Source: Candidatus Iainarchaeum sp. (GTDB lineage: Archaea; Iainarchaeota; Iainarchaeia; Iainarchaeales; JAAZKV01). From it: a stretch of DNA of 34,110 nucleotides. The stretch is taken from positions 2,125 to 36,234 of the forward strand of contig JAQVNZ010000001.1 in assembly GCA_028702895.1 (NCBI GenBank), given 5' to 3'. The number at the start of each line of letters is the position of its first letter. Positions within the stretch are counted from its first letter, which is position 1. The position numbers and the translations under genes were made by a program. Positions 17,753 through 26,818 of the stretch are shown one piece after another. A model generated the notes under the pieces. It saw only the letters and a list, made by a program, of their open reading frames with translations, made no database searches and had not been told where the DNA came from.

Positions 17753-18994
17753 ATGTTTGAAAACTTGAAAAAAAATGATTTGGTAATTGCTAATTTGATT
17801 TTAGCAGAAAAAGAAAGACAAATGAATGGTTTAGAATTAATCCCTTCTGAAAATCTTGTTTCAAAATCAGTTTTAGAAGCTCTTGGTTCTTATCCTGTTA
17901 ACAAATATTCTGAAGGTTATCCTGGTAAAAGATATTATGGGGGTAATGAATTTATTGATGAAATAGAACAATTGGCGATTGATAGATTAAAACAATTGTT
18001 TAATGCGGAGCATGCTAATGTTCAACCAAATTCGGGTTCGCCTGCGAACATGGCAGTATATTCTGCACTGTTATCTCCTGGGGATAAAGCACTTGGATTA
18101 AAATTAACTGAAGGTGGACATTTAACTCACGGTCATAAAGTAAATTTTTCTGGTAAAACATATAACTTTTTACAATATGGCGTGGATAAAGAAACTGAAA
18201 TGTTAGATTATGATGCTATTCTAGACCTGGCTAGAAAAGAAAAACCAAAATTAATTCTGTCGGGTTTTACAGCGTATCCTCGTAAAATTGATTTTAAAAA
18301 ATTTAGAGAAATTTGTGATGATGTAGGCGCATTTGCAATGGCTGATATTTCGCATATTGGTGGGTTATGTGCTACGGGAGTTCATGAAAATCCAGTTCCT
18401 TATTTTGATGTGGTTACAACAACAACGCATAAAACATTACGTGGGCCTAGAAGTGCTGTTATAATGTGCAAAGAAGAATTTGCAAGTAAAATTGACAAAG
18501 CAGTTTTTCCTGGTTTACAAGGTGGTCCTCACGAACATGTTATTGCTGCCAAGGCAGTTGCTTTCAAAGAAGCTCTTGAACCAAAATTCAAAGATTATAC
18601 TATTCAAATAGTTAAAAATGCTAAACAATTAGCTTCATCTCTAACTGATTTAGGATATCGCTTAGTTACTGGTGGTACTGACACACATTTGTTATTAGTA
18701 GATGTTCGTTCTAATGGTATTTCTGGGATTGATGCGGAAAAAGCTCTTGAGAAAGCGGGTATTTATTGTAATAAAAATACCATTCCTTTTGAAATTGGTT
18801 CTCCTTGGGATCCTAGCGGGGTACGAATTGGCACTCCCGTTCTTACAACTAGAGGGATGAAAGAAAGTGAAATGAAACAAGTAGCTGAATTTATTCATAA
18901 TGCATTACAAAACCGGTTGGATGATTTTAAATTAAAAGAAATAAAATTTAATGTAAAAGAATTTTGTAAAGATTTTGATTTTTACAAAGATTAG
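17753..18994 (+). CDS. glyA: Serine hydroxymethyltransferase
   Basis: GLELIPSENLVSKSVLEALGS, KYSEGYPGKRYYGG, VTTTTHKTLRGPR. Confidence 0.97.
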   Translation: MFENLKKNDLVIANLILAEKERQMNGLELIPSENLVSKSVLEALGSYPVNKYSEGYPGKRYYGGNEFIDEIEQLAIDRLKQLFNAEHANVQPNSGSPANMAVYSALLSPGDKALGLKLTEGGHLTHGHKVNFSGKTYNFLQYGVDKETEMLDYDAILDLARKEKPKLILSGFTAYPRKIDFKKFREICDDVGAFAMADISHIGGLCATGVHENPVPYFDVVTTTTHKTLRGPRSAVIMCKEEFASKIDKAVFPGLQGGPHEHVIAAKAVAFKEALEPKFKDYTIQIVKNAKQLASSLTDLGYRLVTGGTDTHLLLVDVRSNGISGIDAEKALEKAGIYCNKNTIPFEIGSPWDPSGVRIGTPVLTTRGMKESEMKQVAEFIHNALQNRLDDFKLKEIKFNVKEFCKDFDFYKD

Positions 18995-19305
18995 TTTTTT
19001 TATATTAATTTTTTTATTTAAATTTATTTTCTTCAAATTTGTTTTGTTGTGTTATCTTTTAATTTATTTATTATAATTTACAAAATTTTTGTTTATTTTT
19101 TTATTCATTTTAATTGAATTTATTAAGTTTTTTTAATTATATTATTTTTAAAAATTTTATTCGTAAAAAAATTGAACTATTTTTATTGTTTTTTTTCGTT
19201 TTCCAAATTAACTTTTTGTAGTTTTAACATTTTTTCTTATTTTTATCCTAGTTTTAATTGTTTTTTGGTTCGGATTTTGTCTTATGTATATTGTCCGGAT
19301 AAACT

Positions 19306-19316
19306 TTATAAACTTC
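19306..19316 (+). promoter_or_regulatory. TATA-like box upstream of nrdD
   Basis: aactttataaact about 45 nt upstream of nrdD ATG. Confidence 0.45.
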
Positions 19317-19357
19317 TAAATCTTTCATAATTTTATAAATGAAAAAAGTGATATTTT

Positions 19358-21403
19358 ATGCCTAGATTTGTAATTAAAAGAGACGGTTCGAAAGTTGCGT
19401 TTAGTGAAAAAAAAATTCAAGTTGCTATTTGGAAGGCTGTTAAGAGTGTTGGTGGGACTGATGAAAAAAAAGCAACTCATGTTGCGCAAGTAGTTATTGA
19501 AAGAATAAATAATCGTTTTATGTTAGAAGATGTTCCAACAGTTGAACAAATTCAAGATGTGGTTGAAGAAGTTTTAATTAAAGCTGGTCATGATAAGGTT
19601 GCAAAATCCTATATTTTGTATCGTCATCAACACGAATTAATGAGGGCTAGGGAAGAAATGCTTTCTGATTTTGATGTAATTGATTCTTATGTTACTCAAG
19701 AAGATTGGCGTGTTAGAGAAAATTCTAATATGGCTTATTCTTTACAAGGTTTAAGAAATCACATTTCATCTAATTTAGTTTCAAATTATTGGTTAATGAA
19801 AATTTATCCTGCTGAAATTGCTAACGCGCATAAAGAAGGAATTTTTCATATTCACGATTTAAGTGAATTAAGTGTTTATTGCGTTGGTTGGGATTTAAAG
19901 CAATTATTAATTGAAGGTTTTAAGGGTGTTCGGGGAAAAATAAGTTGTGCTCCTGCTAGACACTTTCGTTCAGCATTAGGTCAAATAGTAAATTTCTTTT
20001 ATACTCTTCAAGGAGAAGCAGCGGGTGCACAAGCGTTTTCTAATTTTGATACTTTACTTGCACCGTTTATAAGATATGATAATTTAACTAGAAAAGAAGT
20101 TAAACAAGCTTTACAAGAATTCTTGTTTAATTGTAATGTTCCGACAAGAGTTGGATTTCAAACTCCGTTTGAAAATATTACTCTTGATTTAGTTGTTCCA
20201 AATAAAATGAAAAATTTGCCGGTAATAATTGGTGGTAAACCAATGGAAGCAACTTATGGTGATTTTCAAGATGAAATTGATTTGTTTAATGATGTTCTTG
20301 CAGAAGTAATGGTTGCAGGAGACGCTGATGGAAGAATTTTTACTTTTCCAATTCCAACTTATAATATTACAAAAGATTTTGATTGGGATAATAAAAAATT
20401 AGATCAAATTTGGGATATGACTGCTAAATATGGGATACCATATTTTTCTAATTTTGTTAATAGTGATATGGATGTTGATGATGCAAGAAGTATGTGTTGT
20501 AGATTAAGGCTTGATAATAAACAATTAGAAAAACGTGGTGGGGGATTGTTTGGTAGTGCACCTATGACTGGTTCTATTGGAGTTGTAACAATTAATTTGC
20601 CTAGAATTGGTTACTTGGCCGATAATGAAGAAGAATTTTTTAACATGCTTGTTTCTGCAATGGATTTGGGAAAAGAATCTCTTATTATTAAAAGAAAAAC
20701 TTTAGAAAATTTAACTCAAAATGGATTATATCCATATTCCTCTTTTTATCTTCGCGGGATTAAAGAAGACACAGGTCAATATTGGAAAAATCATTTTTCT
20801 ACTATTGGTTTAATTGGAATGAATGAAGCATTATTAAATTTTATGAATAAAACTCTTTTCCAAGAAGAAGGAATCGCGTTTGCTAAAAAGGTAATGCTTT
20901 TTATGCGAGATAAATTAGTAAAGTATCAAGAAGAAACTGGGGATTTATTTAATTTAGAAGCTACTCCTGGTGAGGGGACATCTTATAGGTTAGCAAAAAT
21001 GGATAAGAAAAAATATCCTGATATTATTGTTGCTAATGAATCTAAAGCAAAACAAGGTGTTGCCCCATATTATACTAATTCCACTCAATTGCCAGTAAAT
21101 TATACTCATGATTTGTTTGATGCGCTTGATAAGCAAGATGATTTACAATCTTTGTATACTGGTGGAACAGTATTTCATGTTTTTATTGGAGAAAAACTTC
21201 CTTCGGGGGAAGCTGCAAAAAATCTTGTTAGAAAAATAACAGACAATTATAAATTGCCGTATGTTTCGTTAACGCCAACATTTAGTATTTGTCCAATACA
21301 TGGATATATTTCTGGCGAACACGAATATTGTCCGATTTGTGATAAAGAAGATTCTGTTAGTAAAGTAGTTCCAAGAATTTTTGATAAAAAGGAGGCGAAT
21401 TAA
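19358..21403 (+). CDS. nrdD: Anaerobic (class III) ribonucleoside-triphosphate reductase, catalytic part, lacking the glycyl-radical C-terminus
   Basis: N-terminal ATP cone (MPRFVIKRDGSKVAFSEKKI), NrdD core; ends CPIHGYISGEHEYCPICDKEDSVSKVVPRIFDKKEAN* with no RVxGY motif. Confidence 0.93.
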   Translation: MPRFVIKRDGSKVAFSEKKIQVAIWKAVKSVGGTDEKKATHVAQVVIERINNRFMLEDVPTVEQIQDVVEEVLIKAGHDKVAKSYILYRHQHELMRAREEMLSDFDVIDSYVTQEDWRVRENSNMAYSLQGLRNHISSNLVSNYWLMKIYPAEIANAHKEGIFHIHDLSELSVYCVGWDLKQLLIEGFKGVRGKISCAPARHFRSALGQIVNFFYTLQGEAAGAQAFSNFDTLLAPFIRYDNLTRKEVKQALQEFLFNCNVPTRVGFQTPFENITLDLVVPNKMKNLPVIIGGKPMEATYGDFQDEIDLFNDVLAEVMVAGDADGRIFTFPIPTYNITKDFDWDNKKLDQIWDMTAKYGIPYFSNFVNSDMDVDDARSMCCRLRLDNKQLEKRGGGLFGSAPMTGSIGVVTINLPRIGYLADNEEEFFNMLVSAMDLGKESLIIKRKTLENLTQNGLYPYSSFYLRGIKEDTGQYWKNHFSTIGLIGMNEALLNFMNKTLFQEEGIAFAKKVMLFMRDKLVKYQEETGDLFNLEATPGEGTSYRLAKMDKKKYPDIIVANESKAKQGVAPYYTNSTQLPVNYTHDLFDALDKQDDLQSLYTGGTVFHVFIGEKLPSGEAAKNLVRKITDNYKLPYVSLTPTFSICPIHGYISGEHEYCPICDKEDSVSKVVPRIFDKKEAN

Positions 21404-21410
21404 TTTTATT

Positions 21411-21429
21411 TCAAACATTTATTGTTTGA
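21411..21429. other. Small hairpin between nrdD and the glycyl-radical ORF
   Basis: tcaaaca-tttat-tgtttga. Confidence 0.5.
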
Positions 21430-21458
21430 TTTTATTTTTAATATTGGGGTGATAATAA

Positions 21459-21614
21459 ATGGTTAAAACAAAATGTGAAGTGTATAGTAGAGTTGTTGGG
21501 TATATTAGGCCAGTTGAACAATGGAATGATGGAAAACAAGCTGAATTTCATGATAGAAAAATGTTCTCTGATAAAACAAATCCAGCTAATAATAATCAAT
21601 CTAGCATTTGCTAA
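21459..21614 (+). CDS. Stand-alone glycyl-radical domain of class III RNR (51 aa), split from NrdD
   Basis: MVKTKCEVYSRVVGYIRPVEQWNDGKQAEFHDRKMFSDKTNPANNNQSSIC*; SD ggggtgat 5' of ATG; missed by the 60-aa ORF cut-off. Confidence 0.88.
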   Translation: MVKTKCEVYSRVVGYIRPVEQWNDGKQAEFHDRKMFSDKTNPANNNQSSIC

Positions 21615-21769
21615 ATAATTTTTTTAAGTTAGTATTTGATAGATTATAATTATTTATTAAATTCTAACTTTTACTATGTTTTAGCAATTGTTAGTTTTTT
21701 TAAATTTAATATTTAGTATTTTAAAAGTTATTAGTTTTAATTTTTTAATTTAATTAAGGGGTAATAAAA

Positions 21770-22465
21770 TTGTTTATTGGTGGATTAGAAAAAACGACTC
21801 TTATTGATTTTCCTGGAAAAATCGCTTGTATTGTTTTTCTTGTGAATTGTAATTTTAAGTGTCCTTATTGTTATAATAAAGAATTAACTGCGTTTAAATT
21901 ATTTAAAAAATCTGGTCGTCAATTAATCCCTGAAGAAGAATTTTTTTCTTTTCTTAAAAGTAAGAAAAATATATTAGATGGTGTTGTTATTACTGGTGGT
22001 GAACCGACTTGTTCTCCTGGAATAATTTTGTTTGTTGAAAAAATTCGGTCAATGGGATTTGCTGTTAAATTTGATTCAAATGGTAGTAATCCAAAAATTT
22101 TAAAAGAATTAATTGATAAAAAATTAGTTGATTATTTTGCAATGGATCTAAAAGCTCCATTATCAAAATATAAAGAAATTACGCGTAGTGCTGTTACTAA
22201 AAAAAATATTTTAGATTCTATTGAATTATTAGTTAATTCTAATATTCCTTGTGAATTTAGAACAACACTTTTTCCAAAATTATTAGTAAAAGATTTTGAA
22301 GAAATGGCATTGTTAATTCCTAATCAAAAATGGTTTTTACAAGAAATGGATCCTAAACATGCTTATGAAGCTAAGGTTAGGCGAATGAAACCAATGAAAA
22401 AAACTAAGATTGATAAAATAATTAAGTTGGCTAAATTGACAACTAAAATTGAATTAAGGAATTAG
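21770..22465 (+). CDS. nrdG: Radical SAM anaerobic RNR-activating protein
   Basis: TTG start; LEKTTLIDFPGKIACIVFLVNCNFKCPYCYN (CxxxCxxC), GGEPT. Confidence 0.9.
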   Translation: MFIGGLEKTTLIDFPGKIACIVFLVNCNFKCPYCYNKELTAFKLFKKSGRQLIPEEEFFSFLKSKKNILDGVVITGGEPTCSPGIILFVEKIRSMGFAVKFDSNGSNPKILKELIDKKLVDYFAMDLKAPLSKYKEITRSAVTKKNILDSIELLVNSNIPCEFRTTLFPKLLVKDFEEMALLIPNQKWFLQEMDPKHAYEAKVRRMKPMKKTKIDKIIKLAKLTTKIELRN

Positions 22466-22536
22466 TTTTTTAAAAAATGGGTTTTCTTATTTTTTATTTG
22501 TAGTATTATTAATAGTTTTTATTTTTTGTTTGACTT

Positions 22537-23796
22537 TTATATTATTTCTCTAACATTAAATTCATTTTCATTATTGTATGAATTAGTTTTTTCATAACCA
22601 AATAATTTTAATTCGTGTCCTTTTAATTTTTCGTTTAATTCTTCAATTATTGTATTAGAACTTTTTGTATTTATTTCTTTTTCAAATTCTTCTTGGCTTA
22701 AATTTATTGCTTCAAGAGCAGTGTTTCCAAAAAATGTTGCGCTTATCTCGCTAGTGTCATCTTCTATAATTATGTTAATAACTGCTTTTTTAATTTCTTT
22801 TACTTCTCCGCAAATATCACAGATATTATTATTACTTTTTTTCCCACATTTGTCACAAGCGTTAAAATATAATATTCCTTGTTTTATTTCTTTGATTTTT
22901 GCTTTTATTATAGTATTTTCATTTTGAGTTAATTGATTAATTGTTTTTTCATTAATATTTTCTTTTAATATTTCTATTGTTTTTGGAACAGTTTTTTTAG
23001 AATTATTTATTATAGAATTATATCCTAAATGTAATTCTATCCCGTACATTCCTTGTTTAGTGTAAGCATTTTTAATTTCTATTGCTTGGCCGTCTTCAAG
23101 TTTTTGTAATTCTTCTGCCTTTTCATTCCAAGCAGTTGCTCTTAGAATTGCGGTTTCGTCTCCAAATTGAAAATTACAAATTTTTCCTTTTTTATCATTA
23201 CTTTCAAATTCTTTACAAGGGAATTTTCGCAGTATTCTTCCAAGTACATTAATACTATTTAATCCTGATTTTAATTCACTAATTTTTTCAAACTCTTCTT
23301 CTTTTTTGTTTATTATTTCAATACTTCCATTATATCCTAAGCTTAATTGTTTTCTTTCATTATAACTTGTTATGAATCCATTAATTATTTTTATTTCGCT
23401 TCCTTGTGTTAAATTATAATTATCTATTTGATCATTCCATAATGTTAGTCTAATTATTCCAGTTTCATCTTCTATTAGTATTGAATTAGTTTTCCCAATT
23501 TTCCCGTTTTTTTCAAATTCTTTTATTGGATAAATTGTTTTAATATTCCCTCTTGTCTCAAAATCTTTCATTCCTTCTTGTAAATCATTTATTTTTAATT
23601 CTGGGCCAATATCTTTTTTTAACCCTAATTCTTTTTGAACCATAAATGTTGCGCCTTGTCTTGTTAGTAATCCTGAAAATTTTTCTCGTTTAATATCAAT
23701 TAATTTGTTTATTTCATCTATTTGTTTGCCTGTTTTTTGACTCATTTCAAGTATAAGAGTTTCAATATTTTCTTCCATATTCATTAATTCTAACAA
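22537..23796 (-). CDS. rpa: Replication protein A (multi-OB-fold, zinc finger)
   Basis: Repeated OB folds (IRLTLWNDQ, ILRATAWNEKAE), zinc finger CDKCGKKSNNNICDICG. Confidence 0.85.
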   Translation of the reverse strand: MLELMNMEENIETLILEMSQKTGKQIDEINKLIDIKREKFSGLLTRQGATFMVQKELGLKKDIGPELKINDLQEGMKDFETRGNIKTIYPIKEFEKNGKIGKTNSILIEDETGIIRLTLWNDQIDNYNLTQGSEIKIINGFITSYNERKQLSLGYNGSIEIINKKEEEFEKISELKSGLNSINVLGRILRKFPCKEFESNDKKGKICNFQFGDETAILRATAWNEKAEELQKLEDGQAIEIKNAYTKQGMYGIELHLGYNSIINNSKKTVPKTIEILKENINEKTINQLTQNENTIIKAKIKEIKQGILYFNACDKCGKKSNNNICDICGEVKEIKKAVINIIIEDDTSEISATFFGNTALEAINLSQEEFEKEINTKSSNTIIEELNEKLKGHELKLFGYEKTNSYNNENEFNVREII

Positions 23797-23890
23797 AACC
23801 CTTTTTAAATAAATGAATTTTTTTATTTTGGTTTATTAACCTTTTTAAAAAAACAATGCCTTTTTATATTTGTTTTTTCTATTGTTTTGT

Positions 23891-24667
23891 ATGAATTCTG
23901 GTAAAGTTTATTCAAAATTATTATCTCAATTAAAAGAAGAAGCTGGAGCATTATTTTTAGTTATTGATCCTCCTAATCAATCGCCTCTTCAAGCGGGTAA
24001 ACTTGCAAAAATTGCTGAGGATTCTGGTGCTAAAGCAATTGCTGTTGGGGGTTCTCTTGGTGCACAAGGAAAATTATTAGATGATACTTTAATTGCAATA
24101 AAAGATTCTTGTTCTATTCCAACAATATTATTTCCTGGAAATATTGCAACACTTTCTCATGTTGCTGATGCAATTTATTTTATGTCAATGTTAAACAGTA
24201 ATGATCCTTATTATATTTCAGGTGCACAAGTAGCATCTTCTTTTCCAATAAAAAAATTAGGTTTAGAGGTTATTCCAACAACATATATTATTGTTGAACC
24301 TGGTAGAGCTGTTGGGTTTATGGGTAGAGCACAATTAATTCCTAGGAATTTAAATTATTTAGCAGCAGCGAATGCACTTGCTGGTGAATTTATGGGTTCA
24401 AAATTAGCTATTCTTGAATCTGGTGGCGGTGCAGATATGCCTGTTACAAAAGAAATGATTTCTTATACAAAAAAAACTATTTCAATTCCATTATTAATTG
24501 CAGGTGGAGTAAACAAGCCAGAGTATGCGTTTGATTGTATTTCTTCCGGTGCTGATATTATTCATGTTGGGTCTGCAATAGAAAAAGCTGGTTCAGAAAA
24601 AGAAGCAGCGAGTAGATTAAAAAAAATGTGTGCTGCAGTTAAACAAGGTGCTAAAGCAAAAGAATAA
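23891..24667 (+). CDS. Geranylgeranylglyceryl phosphate synthase family
   Basis: LFLVIDPPNQ, AIAVGGSLGAQG, IPTILFPGN, TYIIVEPGRAVGFMGRA, LESGGGADMPV, AGGVNKPE; likely start 23891. Confidence 0.9.
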   Translation: MNSGKVYSKLLSQLKEEAGALFLVIDPPNQSPLQAGKLAKIAEDSGAKAIAVGGSLGAQGKLLDDTLIAIKDSCSIPTILFPGNIATLSHVADAIYFMSMLNSNDPYYISGAQVASSFPIKKLGLEVIPTTYIIVEPGRAVGFMGRAQLIPRNLNYLAAANALAGEFMGSKLAILESGGGADMPVTKEMISYTKKTISIPLLIAGGVNKPEYAFDCISSGADIIHVGSAIEKAGSEKEAASRLKKMCAAVKQGAKAKE

Positions 24668-24713
24668 TTTTTATTTTTTTTAATAATCTAGTTTTTATTT
24701 TTTGATGAATATC

Positions 24714-24902
24714 TTATTTTTTGTTTTTTTTGTTAATAAAAAATTTTGTTAATAAAATATGAGTTATTCCAAAAGCAATTGTAAATAGAATTGCCGTTAA
24801 AAAATCTAGTTCTCCTGAAAAAATATATTTTACTATTAAAAAAGCAAGTCCTCCAAAAATCGCGCCTATGATTCCTGCAGAATATTCATTTCTTTTTATC
24901 AT
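24714..24902 (-). CDS. Small membrane protein, hypothetical
   Basis: 62 aa with two hydrophobic segments. Confidence 0.5.
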   Translation of the reverse strand: MIKRNEYSAGIIGAIFGGLAFLIVKYIFSGELDFLTAILFTIAFGITHILLTKFFINKKNKK

Positions 24903-24976
24903 AAAATAAAGTAATATTTAACGTGTTATAAATGTTTTGCAATATGCGTTGTGTAGAATATTTGTTGATTTATTAA

Positions 24977-25849
24977 TTATTTTTTAATTTCTCTCACTAC
25001 GCTTTGTATTGATTCGTCAATAGAATATTTATGTTTAAATCCAATTGAATTTATTTTATCTAAATTATAATTTCTGTGTTTTGATAAGTGTCTAATATTA
25101 TGGTTTGTTAAAATTTTTATTTTAAATATTCTTCCAATTAATATTGCAAGTTGTGTTGGTATTGTAAGCATTATTTCTTTTTTGCCTAATTCCTTTTTTA
25201 TTTTTTTACAAAAATCTTTTAATGTTAGTTTTTCTTTTCCTGCGACTAAATATATTTCGCTAGGTTGTCCATTTTCTAAAACCGTTATTATTCCATTAAC
25301 TAATTCGTCAACACATATTATTTGAAAAATATTTTTTCCATTACAAGGTAAGGGTGTATTTTTTTCTAATAATTTTATTAGATTTTTCCAATAATTATTA
25401 TTTCCAAATATCATTGCACTTCTAATAATATTAATGTGAATTTCTTCTTGGCGGTTTAAAATAATTTGTTCGCCTTCTAATTTACTTTTTTCATAAAGTG
25501 TTTCTGGCATTGTATCTGAGTTTTCATCAATAATTCCTTTTGTTAATCCGTATACTCCGGTACTGGATAAAAAAATAAATTTTGTTACGCGTGCATTAAT
25601 ACTTTCTTCTATTAAATTTCTTGTTCCTTCAACATTAATTTTCCACAAATCTTTGTTTTCATCATCAATTATCCCTGCTAAATGTATTACTACATCAATT
25701 TTTTTTAAATTAGATTTTAGTTGTTTTGCGTTTAAAATATTTTGCCCGTTTGTTTTATCAAATCTGATTACGTCAAAACCTTTTTTTTCTAATTCTATTG
25801 TTAATTTTTTTCCAACTAATCCTTCTGATCCGGTAATAAGTATTTTCAT
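24977..25849 (-). CDS. NAD-dependent epimerase/dehydratase family (extended SDR)
   Basis: MKILITGSEGLVGKKL, DVVIHLAGI, YEKSKLEGE. Confidence 0.88.
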   Translation of the reverse strand: MKILITGSEGLVGKKLTIELEKKGFDVIRFDKTNGQNILNAKQLKSNLKKIDVVIHLAGIIDDENKDLWKINVEGTRNLIEESINARVTKFIFLSSTGVYGLTKGIIDENSDTMPETLYEKSKLEGEQIILNRQEEIHINIIRSAMIFGNNNYWKNLIKLLEKNTPLPCNGKNIFQIICVDELVNGIITVLENGQPSEIYLVAGKEKLTLKDFCKKIKKELGKKEIMLTIPTQLAILIGRIFKIKILTNHNIRHLSKHRNYNLDKINSIGFKHKYSIDESIQSVVREIKK

Positions 25850-25887
25850 AATAGATTATTGTTAGTTTTTTATTTTAATGCTTTCGT

Positions 25888-26685
25888 TTATAAAAAAAGT
25901 GTTAAAATTAATTCTGGATAAAATAATGCTATTATTGTCCCAATAAAAATAAAGGGTCCGAATTTTGGCAAATTTCTTAAAACAATTATATTTGTTATTT
26001 TATTTTTTAATAATAATTGTTTTTCAAATTCCCCTATTAATGATTTTCCTTTTAAAATATTTTTTATGATTTCATTATTTGTTTCGCCTATTAATTCGTC
26101 TTCTTCTAAATCTTTTACTTTTATTTTTTGTTCAAAAAATTCTTGTTTAATTCCGCGTTGTAGTGCAAAATAAATTAATCCAGTTATTAAAGGTAATATT
26201 AGTAGCAAAACAAAATTTAATTTTATTATCGTGGCAGTAGTCATTATTATAAAATAAAAAATTAGTATTATGCTAATTATTATTGCATTAAAAATTCCTT
26301 TTTTTTCGCGTTTTAAATTTATTCCTAATCTATAATATTTAATCGTATAATAAATTGAATAAAACATCATTGCAATAAGTGCTGAAAAGAAAAAAAGCGT
26401 TATTAAAAAATCTATTTTGTTAAATGGGTTAAGCAATGCGATTCCTGTGAATAATTTCACATCTCCTCCACCAATTTTACCAAATTTATATGTAATTAAT
26501 AATAAAATAAAAATAATTATTCCACTAAAAAGATTGAATAATTGAAATTGCATTATGCTAAAAATTCCTCCGAGAATAATCATTGGGATTGTAATCCAAT
26601 CATAAATATAACCTGTTTTTGCGTCGGTTATTCCGCCCAGTAAAATGCCAATAAAAAGAATTGCTTGTTGAATAATATTTATCAT
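25888..26685 (-). CDS. A24 family prepilin/preflagellin peptidase
   Basis: TDAKTGYIYDWITIP and GGGDVKLF aspartate motifs; multiple TM segments. Confidence 0.85.
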   Translation of the reverse strand: MINIIQQAILFIGILLGGITDAKTGYIYDWITIPMIILGGIFSIMQFQLFNLFSGIIIFILLLITYKFGKIGGGDVKLFTGIALLNPFNKIDFLITLFFFSALIAMMFYSIYYTIKYYRLGINLKREKKGIFNAIIISIILIFYFIIMTTATIIKLNFVLLLILPLITGLIYFALQRGIKQEFFEQKIKVKDLEEDELIGETNNEIIKNILKGKSLIGEFEKQLLLKNKITNIIVLRNLPKFGPFIFIGTIIALFYPELILTLFL

Positions 26686-26818
26686 TTTATCCCTCTTTTT
26701 AAATTATATTATTTTTAATTTATTTTTTTAGTTATGTCTTTTGATTGAATTTAGGTATGATTATTATTTTAATTTAAATTTTATTTGATTAAATTATTTT
26801 TTCGCGTTTTTTTTTTAT

